From NCBI GenBank assembly GCA_036268995.1, contig DATATB010000127.1, positions 1 to 64,000 of the forward strand: a stretch of 64,000 nucleotides of DNA, given 5' to 3'. Source of the DNA: DATATB01 sp036268995. GTDB taxonomy: Bacteria; Planctomycetota; Planctomycetia; Pirellulales; PNKZ01. The notes under the pieces were generated by a model. The model worked only from the letters and a program-made list of their open reading frames with translations. It was not told where the DNA came from and did not search any database. A program made the translations under genes and the position numbers. This document shows, in pieces, positions 16,971-24,545 of this stretch. Each line of letters begins with the position of its first letter. Positions within the stretch are counted from its first letter, which is position 1.

Positions 16971-18413
16971 TCAGTGCGACGGACCCTTGGCTAACTTGGC
17001 AAGGTCGCAGCCGGCGCCGGGGATGGCCCAAGCCGGCTGGTTGGCAGCGCCGGGGGGATAGTGGAACCCGGCCCAGCGGCTGTTGCCGTCCTGCCGGGTC
17101 ATTTGCTGATACGTGTTGAAAACCGGCTGGTCGTACGACGTATTGCCAATCTGCAATAGCTTCAAGTCGTACAAGTTGTGGTCGGCCGTCCACAGCGTGG
17201 CCGTCGACAGCGACCACTCGGGCATCGGCTGGCCACCTACGGCACAGTTGTGCAGCGTGACCGACTTGCCGGCCGCTTGCAGGCCCAAGCCTAGCAGCGT
17301 CACGTGATCGGCTTCGAGCGCTCCGTTGTGGTCGACCTTCAAGGGGCTCGTTTCGCCGGCCCGCTCGATCAGCACGTTTTCCAGCTTGAGCGTGCAGACA
17401 TTGTCGTAGGCATCGGCCCCGTAGAGACGCAGGCTGTATGCGCCGCTGCAGCGGATGTGGCTGTTGGTGAGCGTGTGGACGCCCGATCCGAAGAACAGCA
17501 AGTCGGTGCCGAGATTCTTGTCGGCAAAGACGCGACTGTTCGTGGTCGAGCAGCGGCCCGCATTGGCGATGGCCGTGCTGTTGCCGATCGAGATGAAGCC
17601 GTCGATCACGCTGTCGCAATCGTCGTGAGCGCTGAAGCCGTCGTCGCCGCACTCGATCGACTGGATGTTTTCGTAGCGCACGTCGCGCGTCTTGCCGTGG
17701 ATGTTGAAACCATCGTTGTAAGCGTGCGTCGCCACAAGATTGCGAATCACCAGGTGCGCGCAGTCGCCGCTCACCTGCATGCCGGCGCCGCGGGCCGGAT
17801 ACTCGATGCGGTAGTCGGCCAGCTTTTTTTTCGGGTCGATCTTGAGGTAAAATGCGTTTTCGTCGCGCTGGTAGGTCCACTCGCCGACAGCCAGTTCCGA
17901 GGGCTTTTTGTAGGGGGCATTTCTGCCTTTGGCCGAGCGGCCCATGTGGTTCATGCGGCCGTCGTACAAGAAAAACCAGCGCCGGCTCACCGCGTCTTCC
18001 GGCGTGACCAGCTTGGCGGGGATCAGCCGATCGGTGCGGTACAGGCCAGGCGAGACTTCGCGGCAATCGTCCGGATTCAACGGCTCAGAGCCGGTGATCG
18101 TGGCACCGTGAGCGTCGAACGTGATCGGCCGGCCGGGCTCGCCGTGCGCGTTGTGGAACACGGCGACCTCACGATAGGGCGCGGCCAGCGGAGCCAGGTG
18201 TACCGTATCGCCGGGCTGGGCCATGCGAACCCCGCGATGAATCGTCTTTACCGGCCCATCGGCGCCCTTCTTTTCGGCAGCCAAACCGCTCGAGCGTTCC
18301 TCGCCCGTCTCGGGATTCACATAGATATCCCGAGCCACCGCCGCGGCACCGTGCAGACCGATCATCCAACCCACGACCAATCCCCAGCCCACTTTCCACG
18401 TTTCACTTTTCAC
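16971..18413 (-). CDS. secreted right-handed parallel beta-helix protein
   Basis: 480 residues from a GTG with GGGGAAG upstream. The N-terminal signal (about 1-27) ends AAAVARD, then DIYVNPETGEE and 'GPVKTIHRGVRMAQPGDTVHL', the usual opening of polysaccharide-lyase-like beta-helix proteins (a cap followed by ladder repeats). From about residue 210 to 400 the rungs are seen as short Val/Ile strands alternating with Asn/Asp turns (HLVIRNLVATHAYNDGFNIH, RYENIQSIECGDDGFSAHD, VCTLKLENVLIERAG). Such proteins bind or cleave polysaccharides outside the cytoplasm. It is divergent from a GntR/LacI-type regulator, with an operator over its promoter, implying substrate-induced expression. Confidence 0.85.
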   Translation of the reverse strand: MKSETWKVGWGLVVGWMIGLHGAAAVARDIYVNPETGEERSSGLAAEKKGADGPVKTIHRGVRMAQPGDTVHLAPLAAPYREVAVFHNAHGEPGRPITFDAHGATITGSEPLNPDDCREVSPGLYRTDRLIPAKLVTPEDAVSRRWFFLYDGRMNHMGRSAKGRNAPYKKPSELAVGEWTYQRDENAFYLKIDPKKKLADYRIEYPARGAGMQVSGDCAHLVIRNLVATHAYNDGFNIHGKTRDVRYENIQSIECGDDGFSAHDDCDSVIDGFISIGNSTAIANAGRCSTTNSRVFADKNLGTDLLFFGSGVHTLTNSHIRCSGAYSLRLYGADAYDNVCTLKLENVLIERAGETSPLKVDHNGALEADHVTLLGLGLQAAGKSVTLHNCAVGGQPMPEWSLSTATLWTADHNLYDLKLLQIGNTSYDQPVFNTYQQMTRQDGNSRWAGFHYPPGAANQPAWAIPGAGCDLAKLAKGPSH

Positions 18414-18466
18414 GGTTCACTTCCCCTTTTGACTCGATCGAAGTCATCGGCGCGGCGGGAATCTAG

Positions 18467-18484
18467 TGTTATACGTACAACACG
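18467..18484. promoter_or_regulatory. AraR-like operator palindrome
   Basis: GTGTTATACGTACAACAC is an 18-bp near-perfect palindrome (one mismatched pair). Its core TTATACGTACAA differs at one base from TTGTACGTACAA, the core of the operator bound by Bacillus AraR, a GntR-headed regulator with a LacI-type ligand domain. The adjacent gene encodes a protein of that same architecture. The site covers the expected transcription start of the beta-helix gene. Confidence 0.7.
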
Positions 18485-18510
18485 ATAGACGGCTGGCAGT
18501 CCGTGTCAAT
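18483..18510 (-). promoter_or_regulatory. putative promoter of the beta-helix gene
   Basis: Minus strand: TTGACA at 18510-18505, a 16-bp spacer, then TATCGT at 18488-18483. Transcription would start near 18476, inside the AraR-like palindrome, so a bound repressor would block RNA polymerase. Confidence 0.5.
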
Positions 18511-18564
18511 TCTTTTTCAACCAGGAAATACGAGTATGGATTTCACGGATCGCACGGACGAAGC

Positions 18565-18593
18565 TTGACATGCTAGTACCTACCTTTTACGAT
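18565..18593 (+). promoter_or_regulatory. putative promoter of the GntR/LacI-type regulator
   Basis: TTGACA at 18565-18570, a 17-bp spacer, TACGAT at 18588-18593. Because it overlaps the first ATG of the frame (18570), translation probably begins downstream, at the GTG at 18651. Confidence 0.55.
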
Positions 18594-18650
18594 CCTTTAA
18601 GGACATCCCTTCTCGTCCATCGCACTCATTTTCGTTCGGGTCTCACTCCC

Positions 18651-19820
18651 GTGCCCAAGATTGCCCCCAAGATCGAGCGCTCGTCCGAGTCGGAACCGGC
18701 CGATGGCAAGCCGAAATACGAGCGGCTGCGCGAGTCGATCGTCGAAGAGGTGCGAAGCGGCCGGCTGCGGCCGGGCGACGCGCTGCCCACCGAGCAGCAG
18801 TTGGCCCTGCGGCACAAGATCGCGCGCAGCACCGTGCGGCAGGCCATGGCCGCGCTGGAGCGCGACGGCCTGATTCGCCGCGTGCAAGGCAAAGGCACGT
18901 TCATCGACGAGCAAGCGCCGCGCCGACTGCGGCGCGGGCTCGACGTGTTCGCCCTGGTATTGCCCGAGACCGAAGCGGCGTTTTATCCGTCGCTGCAACG
19001 CAGTTTTCACGAAGCGGCCTGGCGCGTCCACAACCAGATCCTGGTCTGCCAGTCGAACAACGATCTCGACCGGCAGGGCAACATCATTCTGCAACTCATC
19101 GACAAGGAAGTGGCGGGCCTGGCGATTGTGCCGGTGACCGCGCCGGCCACGCCTGCCTACCAGGTGCGGCAGGTGCAAAAGGCCGGCATTCCGGTGGTTT
19201 TCTGCCATCGCCGGGTCGATGGCATCCAGGCTCCGCTGCTGGCGATTCCGTTCGAGGGCGTCGGCCGCCTGGCCGCGCGCACGCTGCGTGACCAGGGACA
19301 TCAGCGGCTGGCATTCTTTGCTCCGCACCCTTCGGACGCGGCTGCCGGCTATCTGGCGGGGTTCAAGTCCGAGCTGACGTCGTCCAAGCAGCTTGCCGCC
19401 CGCGATATTTATCTAGGCGGCGAACCGGCCGGCGGCTCTTCAGGCCTGGAAGAAGAACTCCTCGCCGCGCTCTCGGCCATGCTCGACCGCAAAGATCGCC
19501 CGACGGCGATCTTCGCCACGTTCGATTCGGTGGCCGAGTCGATTTATCTGGCGCTCGTGCGGCTGGGACTGCGCGTGCCGCAAGACATCTCGCTCATCGG
19601 CTTCGGCGGCACAGCCCGTAACACGCCGACGCTACGGCTGCTGACCAGCGTGACGATTGACGAAATGCAAATCGGGCGTCACGCCGCCGAGCTCTTGGAC
19701 CGCATGCGCCGCCGCGAGCTGCCGCTGGAGCACGACGAGACGCTCGTCATGCCGATTGCGCTCAGCGCCGGCCAAACGCTGGGGCCGGCTCCGCGTGAGT
19801 CGGCGAGCCGGGAGCGTTAG
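18651..19820 (+). CDS. GntR-family regulator with LacI-type ligand-binding domain (AraR-like)
   Basis: 389 residues from the GTG at 18651; the frame is open from 18570 but a good promoter lies there. Residues about 20-85 form a GntR winged helix (PKYERLRESIVEEVRSGRL, PGDALPTEQQLA, ARSTVRQAMAALERDGLI, QGKGTFI). The remainder is a periplasmic-binding-protein-like sensor (VFALVLPETEAAF, GLAIVPVTAPA, AGIPVVFCHRRVD, RPTAIFATFDSVAESIYLAL, PQDISLIGFGG). This combination is the AraR architecture: a sugar-responsive repressor. It is divergent from the beta-helix gene and an AraR-like operator lies between them. The last codons (ASRER and the stop) are contributed by a dispersed palindrome. Confidence 0.87.
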   Translation: MPKIAPKIERSSESEPADGKPKYERLRESIVEEVRSGRLRPGDALPTEQQLALRHKIARSTVRQAMAALERDGLIRRVQGKGTFIDEQAPRRLRRGLDVFALVLPETEAAFYPSLQRSFHEAAWRVHNQILVCQSNNDLDRQGNIILQLIDKEVAGLAIVPVTAPATPAYQVRQVQKAGIPVVFCHRRVDGIQAPLLAIPFEGVGRLAARTLRDQGHQRLAFFAPHPSDAAAGYLAGFKSELTSSKQLAARDIYLGGEPAGGSSGLEEELLAALSAMLDRKDRPTAIFATFDSVAESIYLALVRLGLRVPQDISLIGFGGTARNTPTLRLLTSVTIDEMQIGRHAAELLDRMRRRELPLEHDETLVMPIALSAGQTLGPAPRESASRER

Positions 19821-19921
19821 CGACCGGAGGATGCGCCCCAAAGAACTCCGGTCGCTAACGCTCCCGGCTCGCCCAAAAAAGACACGCTCCCGGCTCGCCA
19901 AAAGACGCGCTTCCGGCTCGC
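19803..19921. repeat. GAGCCGGGAGCGT palindrome, copy overlapping a gene end
   Basis: GGCGAGCCGGGAGCGTTAGC and its complement form a complete hairpin to about 19873, followed by two degraded right arms (GCTCCCGGCTCGCC and GCTTCCGGCTCGCG). The first arm includes the TAG stop codon of the regulator gene (19818-19820). Confidence 0.88.
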
Positions 19922-19940
19922 GAAAATTGGCGCCGCCGAA

Positions 19941-21038
19941 TTACTTGATCTCGGCCATGAATTGCAGCCAGCGCTTTTCGAGCAATGGAAAATTATTGCC
20001 GAAGATGCTGGTGAAGTCGGCGAGCCGGGCAGCGGACGAATAGCTTGAGAACGCGGGACGCCGCGAGGTGAGCAGCAAGTAGTCGCTGTAGCGATGGCTC
20101 TGGGTCTCGACCAGGTAGAACGAAAGCGACCAGGCCACGGCATAAGCCCGGATTGGATCGGAAGTGAACATCCGGTCGGAGCTGATGAACTCAGCCATCG
20201 CCCCGGGGGCCAGCGCGGGGGCGAAATGCTGGAAGTCGCGCAACCGCCCGCGGTTGATGCGGTCCTGAAAGCGGCGGTTGCTCTCCGACTTCCACACGCC
20301 GGGCGCTTCGAACATGGTGCCCAGCCCCTCGACGACCCATTTTGGCGTCTGGGCAAAGCGGCGATGCACACCCGTGTTGAAGGCGGTCTGATGCGTGGCT
20401 TCGTGGATGATCGTGTCGGCGTTCTGGTGCCAAGCCGCGCTGTTGGCAGCCGTGCCGCCGGCGTCGTAGAGCGTGATGCGATTGCTCTTGGGCGAGTAAT
20501 AGCCCAGCACGCGGGCGTCGATCGGATCGCCCTGTTGGGCCGCGTAGCGCAGAAACTGCTGGCGGTCGGGCCAGACGATGGCCACCAGCGGAAATTCCGG
20601 CTCGCGCGGCTGGAAGCCCCGCACCGAAAAGTAATGGATGAAGTGGCGATACAGGTCCTCGAAACGCGGACTCCAGGCATCCTTGCCACCGCGCGGATGG
20701 GCCACCAGGTAATGGCCCGTGCCGGTGACCTCGAAAGCCTTGCCCAGTTCGCGCGTGAGCTGCTCGCGGACTTCCATGACGGTGTAGCTGCGGAATTTCG
20801 GCGAGATTTGCCGCGCGGCCTTGGCCTTGTCATTGGGCAGCGACCAGAGCCGCCCGTCGCGGCCCATCAGTTCGAGCGTGCTGGTGGTGCGCGCCAGGAC
20901 AAAGCCCTCGAGCCGCGTATTGCCCAAATCCAGGGCCAGCGTCGTGCGTGTGCCGCTGTCGGCCCAGGTCTGTCCCACCGGCCAATAGGCCAGCAAGATC
21001 AGCAGCACTGCACGGCGGACTGGCGGCGCAACGAACAT
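19941..21038 (-). CDS. DUF1570-type secreted protein with HExxH motif
   Basis: 365 residues; signal peptide (1-26, ending TWAD). The C-terminal half carries HEATH (His212-Glu213...His216) in 'IIHEATHQTAFNTG', and further on 'PKWVVEGLGTMFEAPG', the layout of gluzincin-like zinc peptidases (an HExxH helix and a downstream Glu). This matches the DUF1570 family, common in Planctomycetes. The N-terminal part (35-80) looks like a small beta-domain (LEGFVLARTTSTLELMGRDG). A protease role is inferred from the motif; the substrate is unknown. Confidence 0.82.
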   Translation of the reverse strand: MFVAPPVRRAVLLILLAYWPVGQTWADSGTRTTLALDLGNTRLEGFVLARTTSTLELMGRDGRLWSLPNDKAKAARQISPKFRSYTVMEVREQLTRELGKAFEVTGTGHYLVAHPRGGKDAWSPRFEDLYRHFIHYFSVRGFQPREPEFPLVAIVWPDRQQFLRYAAQQGDPIDARVLGYYSPKSNRITLYDAGGTAANSAAWHQNADTIIHEATHQTAFNTGVHRRFAQTPKWVVEGLGTMFEAPGVWKSESNRRFQDRINRGRLRDFQHFAPALAPGAMAEFISSDRMFTSDPIRAYAVAWSLSFYLVETQSHRYSDYLLLTSRRPAFSSYSSAARLADFTSIFGNNFPLLEKRWLQFMAEIK

Positions 21039-21163
21039 GGCACTTCAACTTTACGGCGCGAAATCATGGAACGCCGTCCGGCGGGGGGCTAAAATAACTT
21101 CGCCGCGGACCTTGGTCCGTGTGTCTTCGCAATCCGCGTTTTGGCGCTTCCAGAAAGCAACAC

Positions 21164-22456
21164 GTGTTGACAGTTTGCCTCATTGCCGGCTGCCTGGCGC
21201 TTGGCCAGACAGACAGCGCCCCAGGAGACTCGCCAGCCGATGCCGAGCAGGCAGCGCAGGTGCGCAGACTAGTCCGCCAGCTCGATGCGCCGGAAAAAGC
21301 CCGTCGCGATGACGCCGAGCAACAGTTGCGGGCTTTGGGGCCCGGCGTTCTTGGGCTGTTGCCGCAGGCCGATGAGCGCTTGCCGGCCGAGGTGCAATTG
21401 CGCGTGCGGCGCCTGCGCGACGAATTCGAACAAGCCCAGGCCGAGGCCAGCACGCAGTCTTCGCACATCACGCTCGATGCCAAGGGCATGCCGCTGGGCG
21501 ACGTGTTGGCGGCGCTCACCAGGCAAAGCGGCAATAAGCTCGTGGATCTCCGCCCGCAATTCGGCGAGGCGGCCCGCAACGAACCGCTCAACGTACACTT
21601 CGAGAAAACGGCGTTCTGGCCGGCGCTGGACGACGTGCTCGACCGCGCGGGTCTGGCCATGCAAACAATCTCCGGCGAGCCGGGCATCGCGCTGGCGAAC
21701 CGCTCGGACACGCAACTGGACAGCACCGGCCGCGTCAGCTACGCCGGTGCCTTCCGCATCGAGGCAACGCGGCTGACGGGCCTGCGCGATTTGCGCAATC
21801 CGAGCCTCGACAGCTTGGGCTTGCAGCTCGAAGTGGCCTGGGAGCCGCGACTGAAGCCGATTGCCTTGTTTCTGCCAAGCGATCGCATCCAAGCGGTCGA
21901 TGAGCATGGCCAGAAGCTGCCGTTGAGCGGTGCGGGGCAGGAACTGGAAGTCAACACGAACAACGGCACCTACGCCGCCATGCTGCCGATCAATCTGCAG
22001 TTGCCGCCGCGCAGCGTGACGCGCATCGCCCGGCTCAGCGGCTCGCTGCGGGCCATGGTACCCGGCCGCGTCGAAGATTTTCGGTTCACTGACCTGGAGC
22101 ATGCGAAGCGGACCGAGCAACGGCACGCCGGCGTGGCCGTGGTGCTCGATTCAGTACACAAGAACAACGAGATCTGGGAGATTTCGATCCGAGTCAAGTT
22201 CGAGAAGCCGGGCCAGGCGCTGGAATCCCACCGCAACTGGGTCTTCAACAACGAGGCCTGGCTCGAAAGTGCCGACGGCGACAAGCAAGCCTATGCCGGC
22301 ATGGAAACCACGCGGCAGAGCGAAAACGAAGTGGGCGTAGCCTACCTGTTTGCCCCGTCGGAGGAACTGGCAAAATATACGTTCGTCTACCGCACGCCGT
22401 CGTCGATCGCCCATATCACCCTGCCGTTCGAGCTCAAGGACATCAAGCTGCCGTGA
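21164..22456 (+). CDS. exported hypothetical protein with possible lipobox
   Basis: 430 residues from a GTG at 21164; the frame is open from 21119, but only the later start places a signal sequence at the N-terminus (VLTVCLIAGCLALGQ). LIAGC could act as a lipobox, or LGQ as a signal-peptidase I site. Residues about 35-100 are helical with HEAT-like character (RRLVRQLDAPEKARRDDAEQ, LRALGPGVLGLLPQ), then a short beta-alpha domain and an Ig-like C-terminal half. It is not recognised as a named family. Its stop overlaps the start of the following isomerase gene (GTGA), so the two are translationally coupled. Confidence 0.7.
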   Translation: MLTVCLIAGCLALGQTDSAPGDSPADAEQAAQVRRLVRQLDAPEKARRDDAEQQLRALGPGVLGLLPQADERLPAEVQLRVRRLRDEFEQAQAEASTQSSHITLDAKGMPLGDVLAALTRQSGNKLVDLRPQFGEAARNEPLNVHFEKTAFWPALDDVLDRAGLAMQTISGEPGIALANRSDTQLDSTGRVSYAGAFRIEATRLTGLRDLRNPSLDSLGLQLEVAWEPRLKPIALFLPSDRIQAVDEHGQKLPLSGAGQELEVNTNNGTYAAMLPINLQLPPRSVTRIARLSGSLRAMVPGRVEDFRFTDLEHAKRTEQRHAGVAVVLDSVHKNNEIWEISIRVKFEKPGQALESHRNWVFNNEAWLESADGDKQAYAGMETTRQSENEVGVAYLFAPSEELAKYTFVYRTPSSIAHITLPFELKDIKLP

Positions 22457-23460
22457 GACGTGGCGACTGCACATGGCGACATTGGGTGCTGTTGGCGGCA
22501 TGCGCCGCGATAGCGATTGGCAAGCCGGCCATCGGCCAGGATCGAGCGGCGGCACCGCCCCCCGATGCCGTGGCGGCCACGGTGGACGGCCGGCCGATCA
22601 AGGTGCGGCAGGTGCTGGAATTCGTGCACCGCGTGTTGGCCGAGAACCAGGTGACGGCGCAAACCACCGCGTTTGTCGAGGCCCAGGCGCTGGCCCAATT
22701 GATCGATCGCGAGCTCGTAAGCAAGTATTTGGATCGGCAAAAGGTTTCGGCCAGCCCGGTGGAGATTGACGCGGCGATGAAAACGATCGAGGACCAGGCC
22801 GCGGGCCAGGCCGGCGGTTTGAAGGCCTCGTTGGCCGGTCGCGGAATCTCGCTCGAGGAATTCCAAACGCAGTTGGCTTGGGATGTGCGTTGGGCCAAGT
22901 ATCTGACCCAAGCGGTGACGGACGCGGATCTGCATGCATATTTCGACGCGCACCGCGCCGACTTCGACGGGACGGAAGTCCGCGTGAGTCATATCCTCTT
23001 GCGGCCCGAGGCGTCGCGCAGCCCGGCCGCCGTGGCGGCGATGGAGCATAAGCTCGCCACGATTCGGCAGGAGATCAGCTCGGGCCAGATCACGTTTGCC
23101 GACGCGGCGCGGCGCTATTCCGAGGGCCCGAGCCGCCGGCAAGGAGGCGACCTGGGCTTCATTCCGCGTCGCAACCGAATGGTCGAGGCCTTTTCGGCGG
23201 CCGCTTTCAAGCTGAAAAAGGGAGAAGTGAGCGGGCCGGTGATCACGCCCTACGGCCTGCACCTGATCGAGTGCACCGACGTCAAGCCGGGCGACAAAAC
23301 CTGGGAGCAGGTCCGCAACCTGCTGGCCCCCGCGATTGCCAAAAGCATCTTCGAGCGCCTGGCTAATGAGATGCGCTCCAGCGTGACCGTCGAATATACG
23401 GGCGTGATTCCGTATCTCGATCCCCGCACCGGCCAGGTGGTCATCGGCAAAGGGACGTAG
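22453..23460 (+). CDS. periplasmic parvulin-type peptidyl-prolyl isomerase (SurA/PrsA-like)
   Basis: 335 residues starting at a GTG overlapping the previous stop. Signal peptide to about residue 29 (AIGQ). A SurA/PrsA-like N-terminal helical chaperone domain (VDGRPIKVRQVLEFVHRVLA, IDRELVSKYLDRQ) precedes one parvulin domain at about 175-275: VRVSHILLRPEA, FADAARRYSEGPSRRQGG, LGFIPRRNRMVEAFSAAAF and GPVITPYGLHLIE, all standard positions. It helps fold exported or outer-membrane proteins, which fits the many barrel proteins nearby. Confidence 0.9.
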   Translation: MRRGDCTWRHWVLLAACAAIAIGKPAIGQDRAAAPPPDAVAATVDGRPIKVRQVLEFVHRVLAENQVTAQTTAFVEAQALAQLIDRELVSKYLDRQKVSASPVEIDAAMKTIEDQAAGQAGGLKASLAGRGISLEEFQTQLAWDVRWAKYLTQAVTDADLHAYFDAHRADFDGTEVRVSHILLRPEASRSPAAVAAMEHKLATIRQEISSGQITFADAARRYSEGPSRRQGGDLGFIPRRNRMVEAFSAAAFKLKKGEVSGPVITPYGLHLIECTDVKPGDKTWEQVRNLLAPAIAKSIFERLANEMRSSVTVEYTGVIPYLDPRTGQVVIGKGT

Positions 23461-23484
23461 ACCAGCGCGAGAGCGGACCGTCGC

Positions 23485-23563
23485 GTAGGCCCGGCGAGCC
23501 GAGCCGGGCGCGTGAGCGAAGTCAAAACCATTGCCAGTGCCGCTCGGCTCGCGGCACCTACTG
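23485..23563. repeat. inverted repeat GTAGGCCCGGCGAGCCGAGC
   Basis: The left arm GTAGGCCCGGCGAGCCGAGC is matched by GCTCGGCTCGCGGCACCTAC on the right, with a spacer of about 36 bp. It is intergenic, just after the isomerase gene, and related in style to the element at 61376-61480. Confidence 0.7.
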
Positions 23564-23633
23564 GTCGTCGTATGTGTTCGTTGGCGCGTCCTCAAATCAG
23601 AAAATAGCTGGACACGCCTCGGCAGTCGGCCCC

Positions 23634-23662
23634 AACGCCCGAGCACGGATTGCTCGGGCGTT
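23634..23662. terminator. hairpin between convergent genes
   Basis: AACGCCCGAGC, a 7-nt loop, GCTCGGGCGTT: a perfect 11-bp stem between the ends of the isomerase gene (+) and the EF-hand gene (-). No U-tract follows on either side, so termination function is uncertain. Confidence 0.4.
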
Positions 23663-23702
23663 ACTACACGAGGCGGTCCAGGATCCTGGACTGCGAAGGG
23701 CA

Positions 23703-24200
23703 TTAGTCGCCCTGTTTGCCTGAATCTTTGTCGCCCTTGTCGCCTTGGTCTTTGTCACCACAGTTGCCCGGGCCCTTGTCCCCTGGGCCCTTGTCCCCTG
23801 GGCTTTTGTCGCCATCGCGATTGCGCGGCGGCCGATCACCATCGGCCGAACGGCGCGGACGGCGCTGGCCAGGCGAGGCCTGGCTATCGCCGGGGCCCAT
23901 GCCGGGGCGTCGACGCCGCGGGCGGTATTCTTCGGGCGTGAGCTTGCCGTCGCCATTTTTGTCAAGCTTGCCCAACGCGGCCGAAGCGCCCGCGATCTCG
24001 GTGGCCGAGATTTCACCGTCGTCGTTGACATCCAGCGCCACCTCGATGGGCGGCTTGGGCGGCGGCGGAGGTGGCGGGCCATCAGCCCCGTCGCGCTGCG
24101 GCGGGCCAGAGCGTGGGCCATCGCCGGGTTCGGCCTGCGTGATCACGGCCGCCGACACGATGCCAGCCAGCACGAGCCAAAAGAGCGTTTTGCATTTCAT
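23703..24200 (-). CDS. secreted EF-hand protein with Gly-Asp-Lys tail
   Basis: 165 residues from the ATG at 24200 (AAGGAA upstream); signal peptide 1-23. After a poly-Pro stretch come two complete EF-hand loops: DVNDDGEISATE (57-68) and DKNGDGKLTPEE (80-91), with Asp or Asn at positions 1, 3 and 5 and Glu at 12, so calcium binding is expected. The remaining 70 residues are Arg/Pro-rich, then a charged repeat of GDK units (GDKGPGDKGPGN...) with one Cys. EF-hand proteins of this secreted kind are frequent in Planctomycetes; the specific role is unknown. Confidence 0.8.
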   Translation of the reverse strand: MKCKTLFWLVLAGIVSAAVITQAEPGDGPRSGPPQRDGADGPPPPPPPKPPIEVALDVNDDGEISATEIAGASAALGKLDKNGDGKLTPEEYRPRRRRPGMGPGDSQASPGQRRPRRSADGDRPPRNRDGDKSPGDKGPGDKGPGNCGDKDQGDKGDKDSGKQGD

Positions 24201-24396
24201 GCAGAGGGTTCCTTTTTTGGGGGATTCGCGGCGGGATGGAAAGTGAAGTGGCAGCGGAGCGCGCGATGTGCCTGGAATCAAAAACGTAGGATTTCGGCCG
24301 CCAGGACATGGCCGAGCGAAAAATTGGCGAAAAATCCGAAAACAGCGGTCTGCGTGCCCCTGCCGAGACCGCGAGCGGGCCGGAGAGGCTGCCACT

Positions 24397-24424
24397 TTCA
24401 ACTGCTTTGCCCGGCGGGGATAAT
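24397..24424 (+). promoter_or_regulatory. possible promoter of the large Ser/Thr kinase gene
   Basis: TTCAAC, a 16-bp spacer, GATAAT; 122 bp before the kinase ATG, in a 345-bp divergent gap (24201-24545) that otherwise shows nothing recognisable. The match to sigma70 is moderate. Confidence 0.35.
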
Positions 24425-24545
24425 GTTCAACGGCGGCGCGGGCCGAAGTGTCCTCGATTGCCGGCCGCCTGCGTTACATAGAGTATCAACGCGCGGCCGG
24501 CAGCCGCGGGGCCGCTTTTGATTGCCGCCCAGAAAGCATCGACCT

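Noticed and set aside
17304..18488. 394-codon plus-strand frame
   Set aside because: Antisense to the beta-helix gene; it runs through the AraR-like operator and has no recognisable content.
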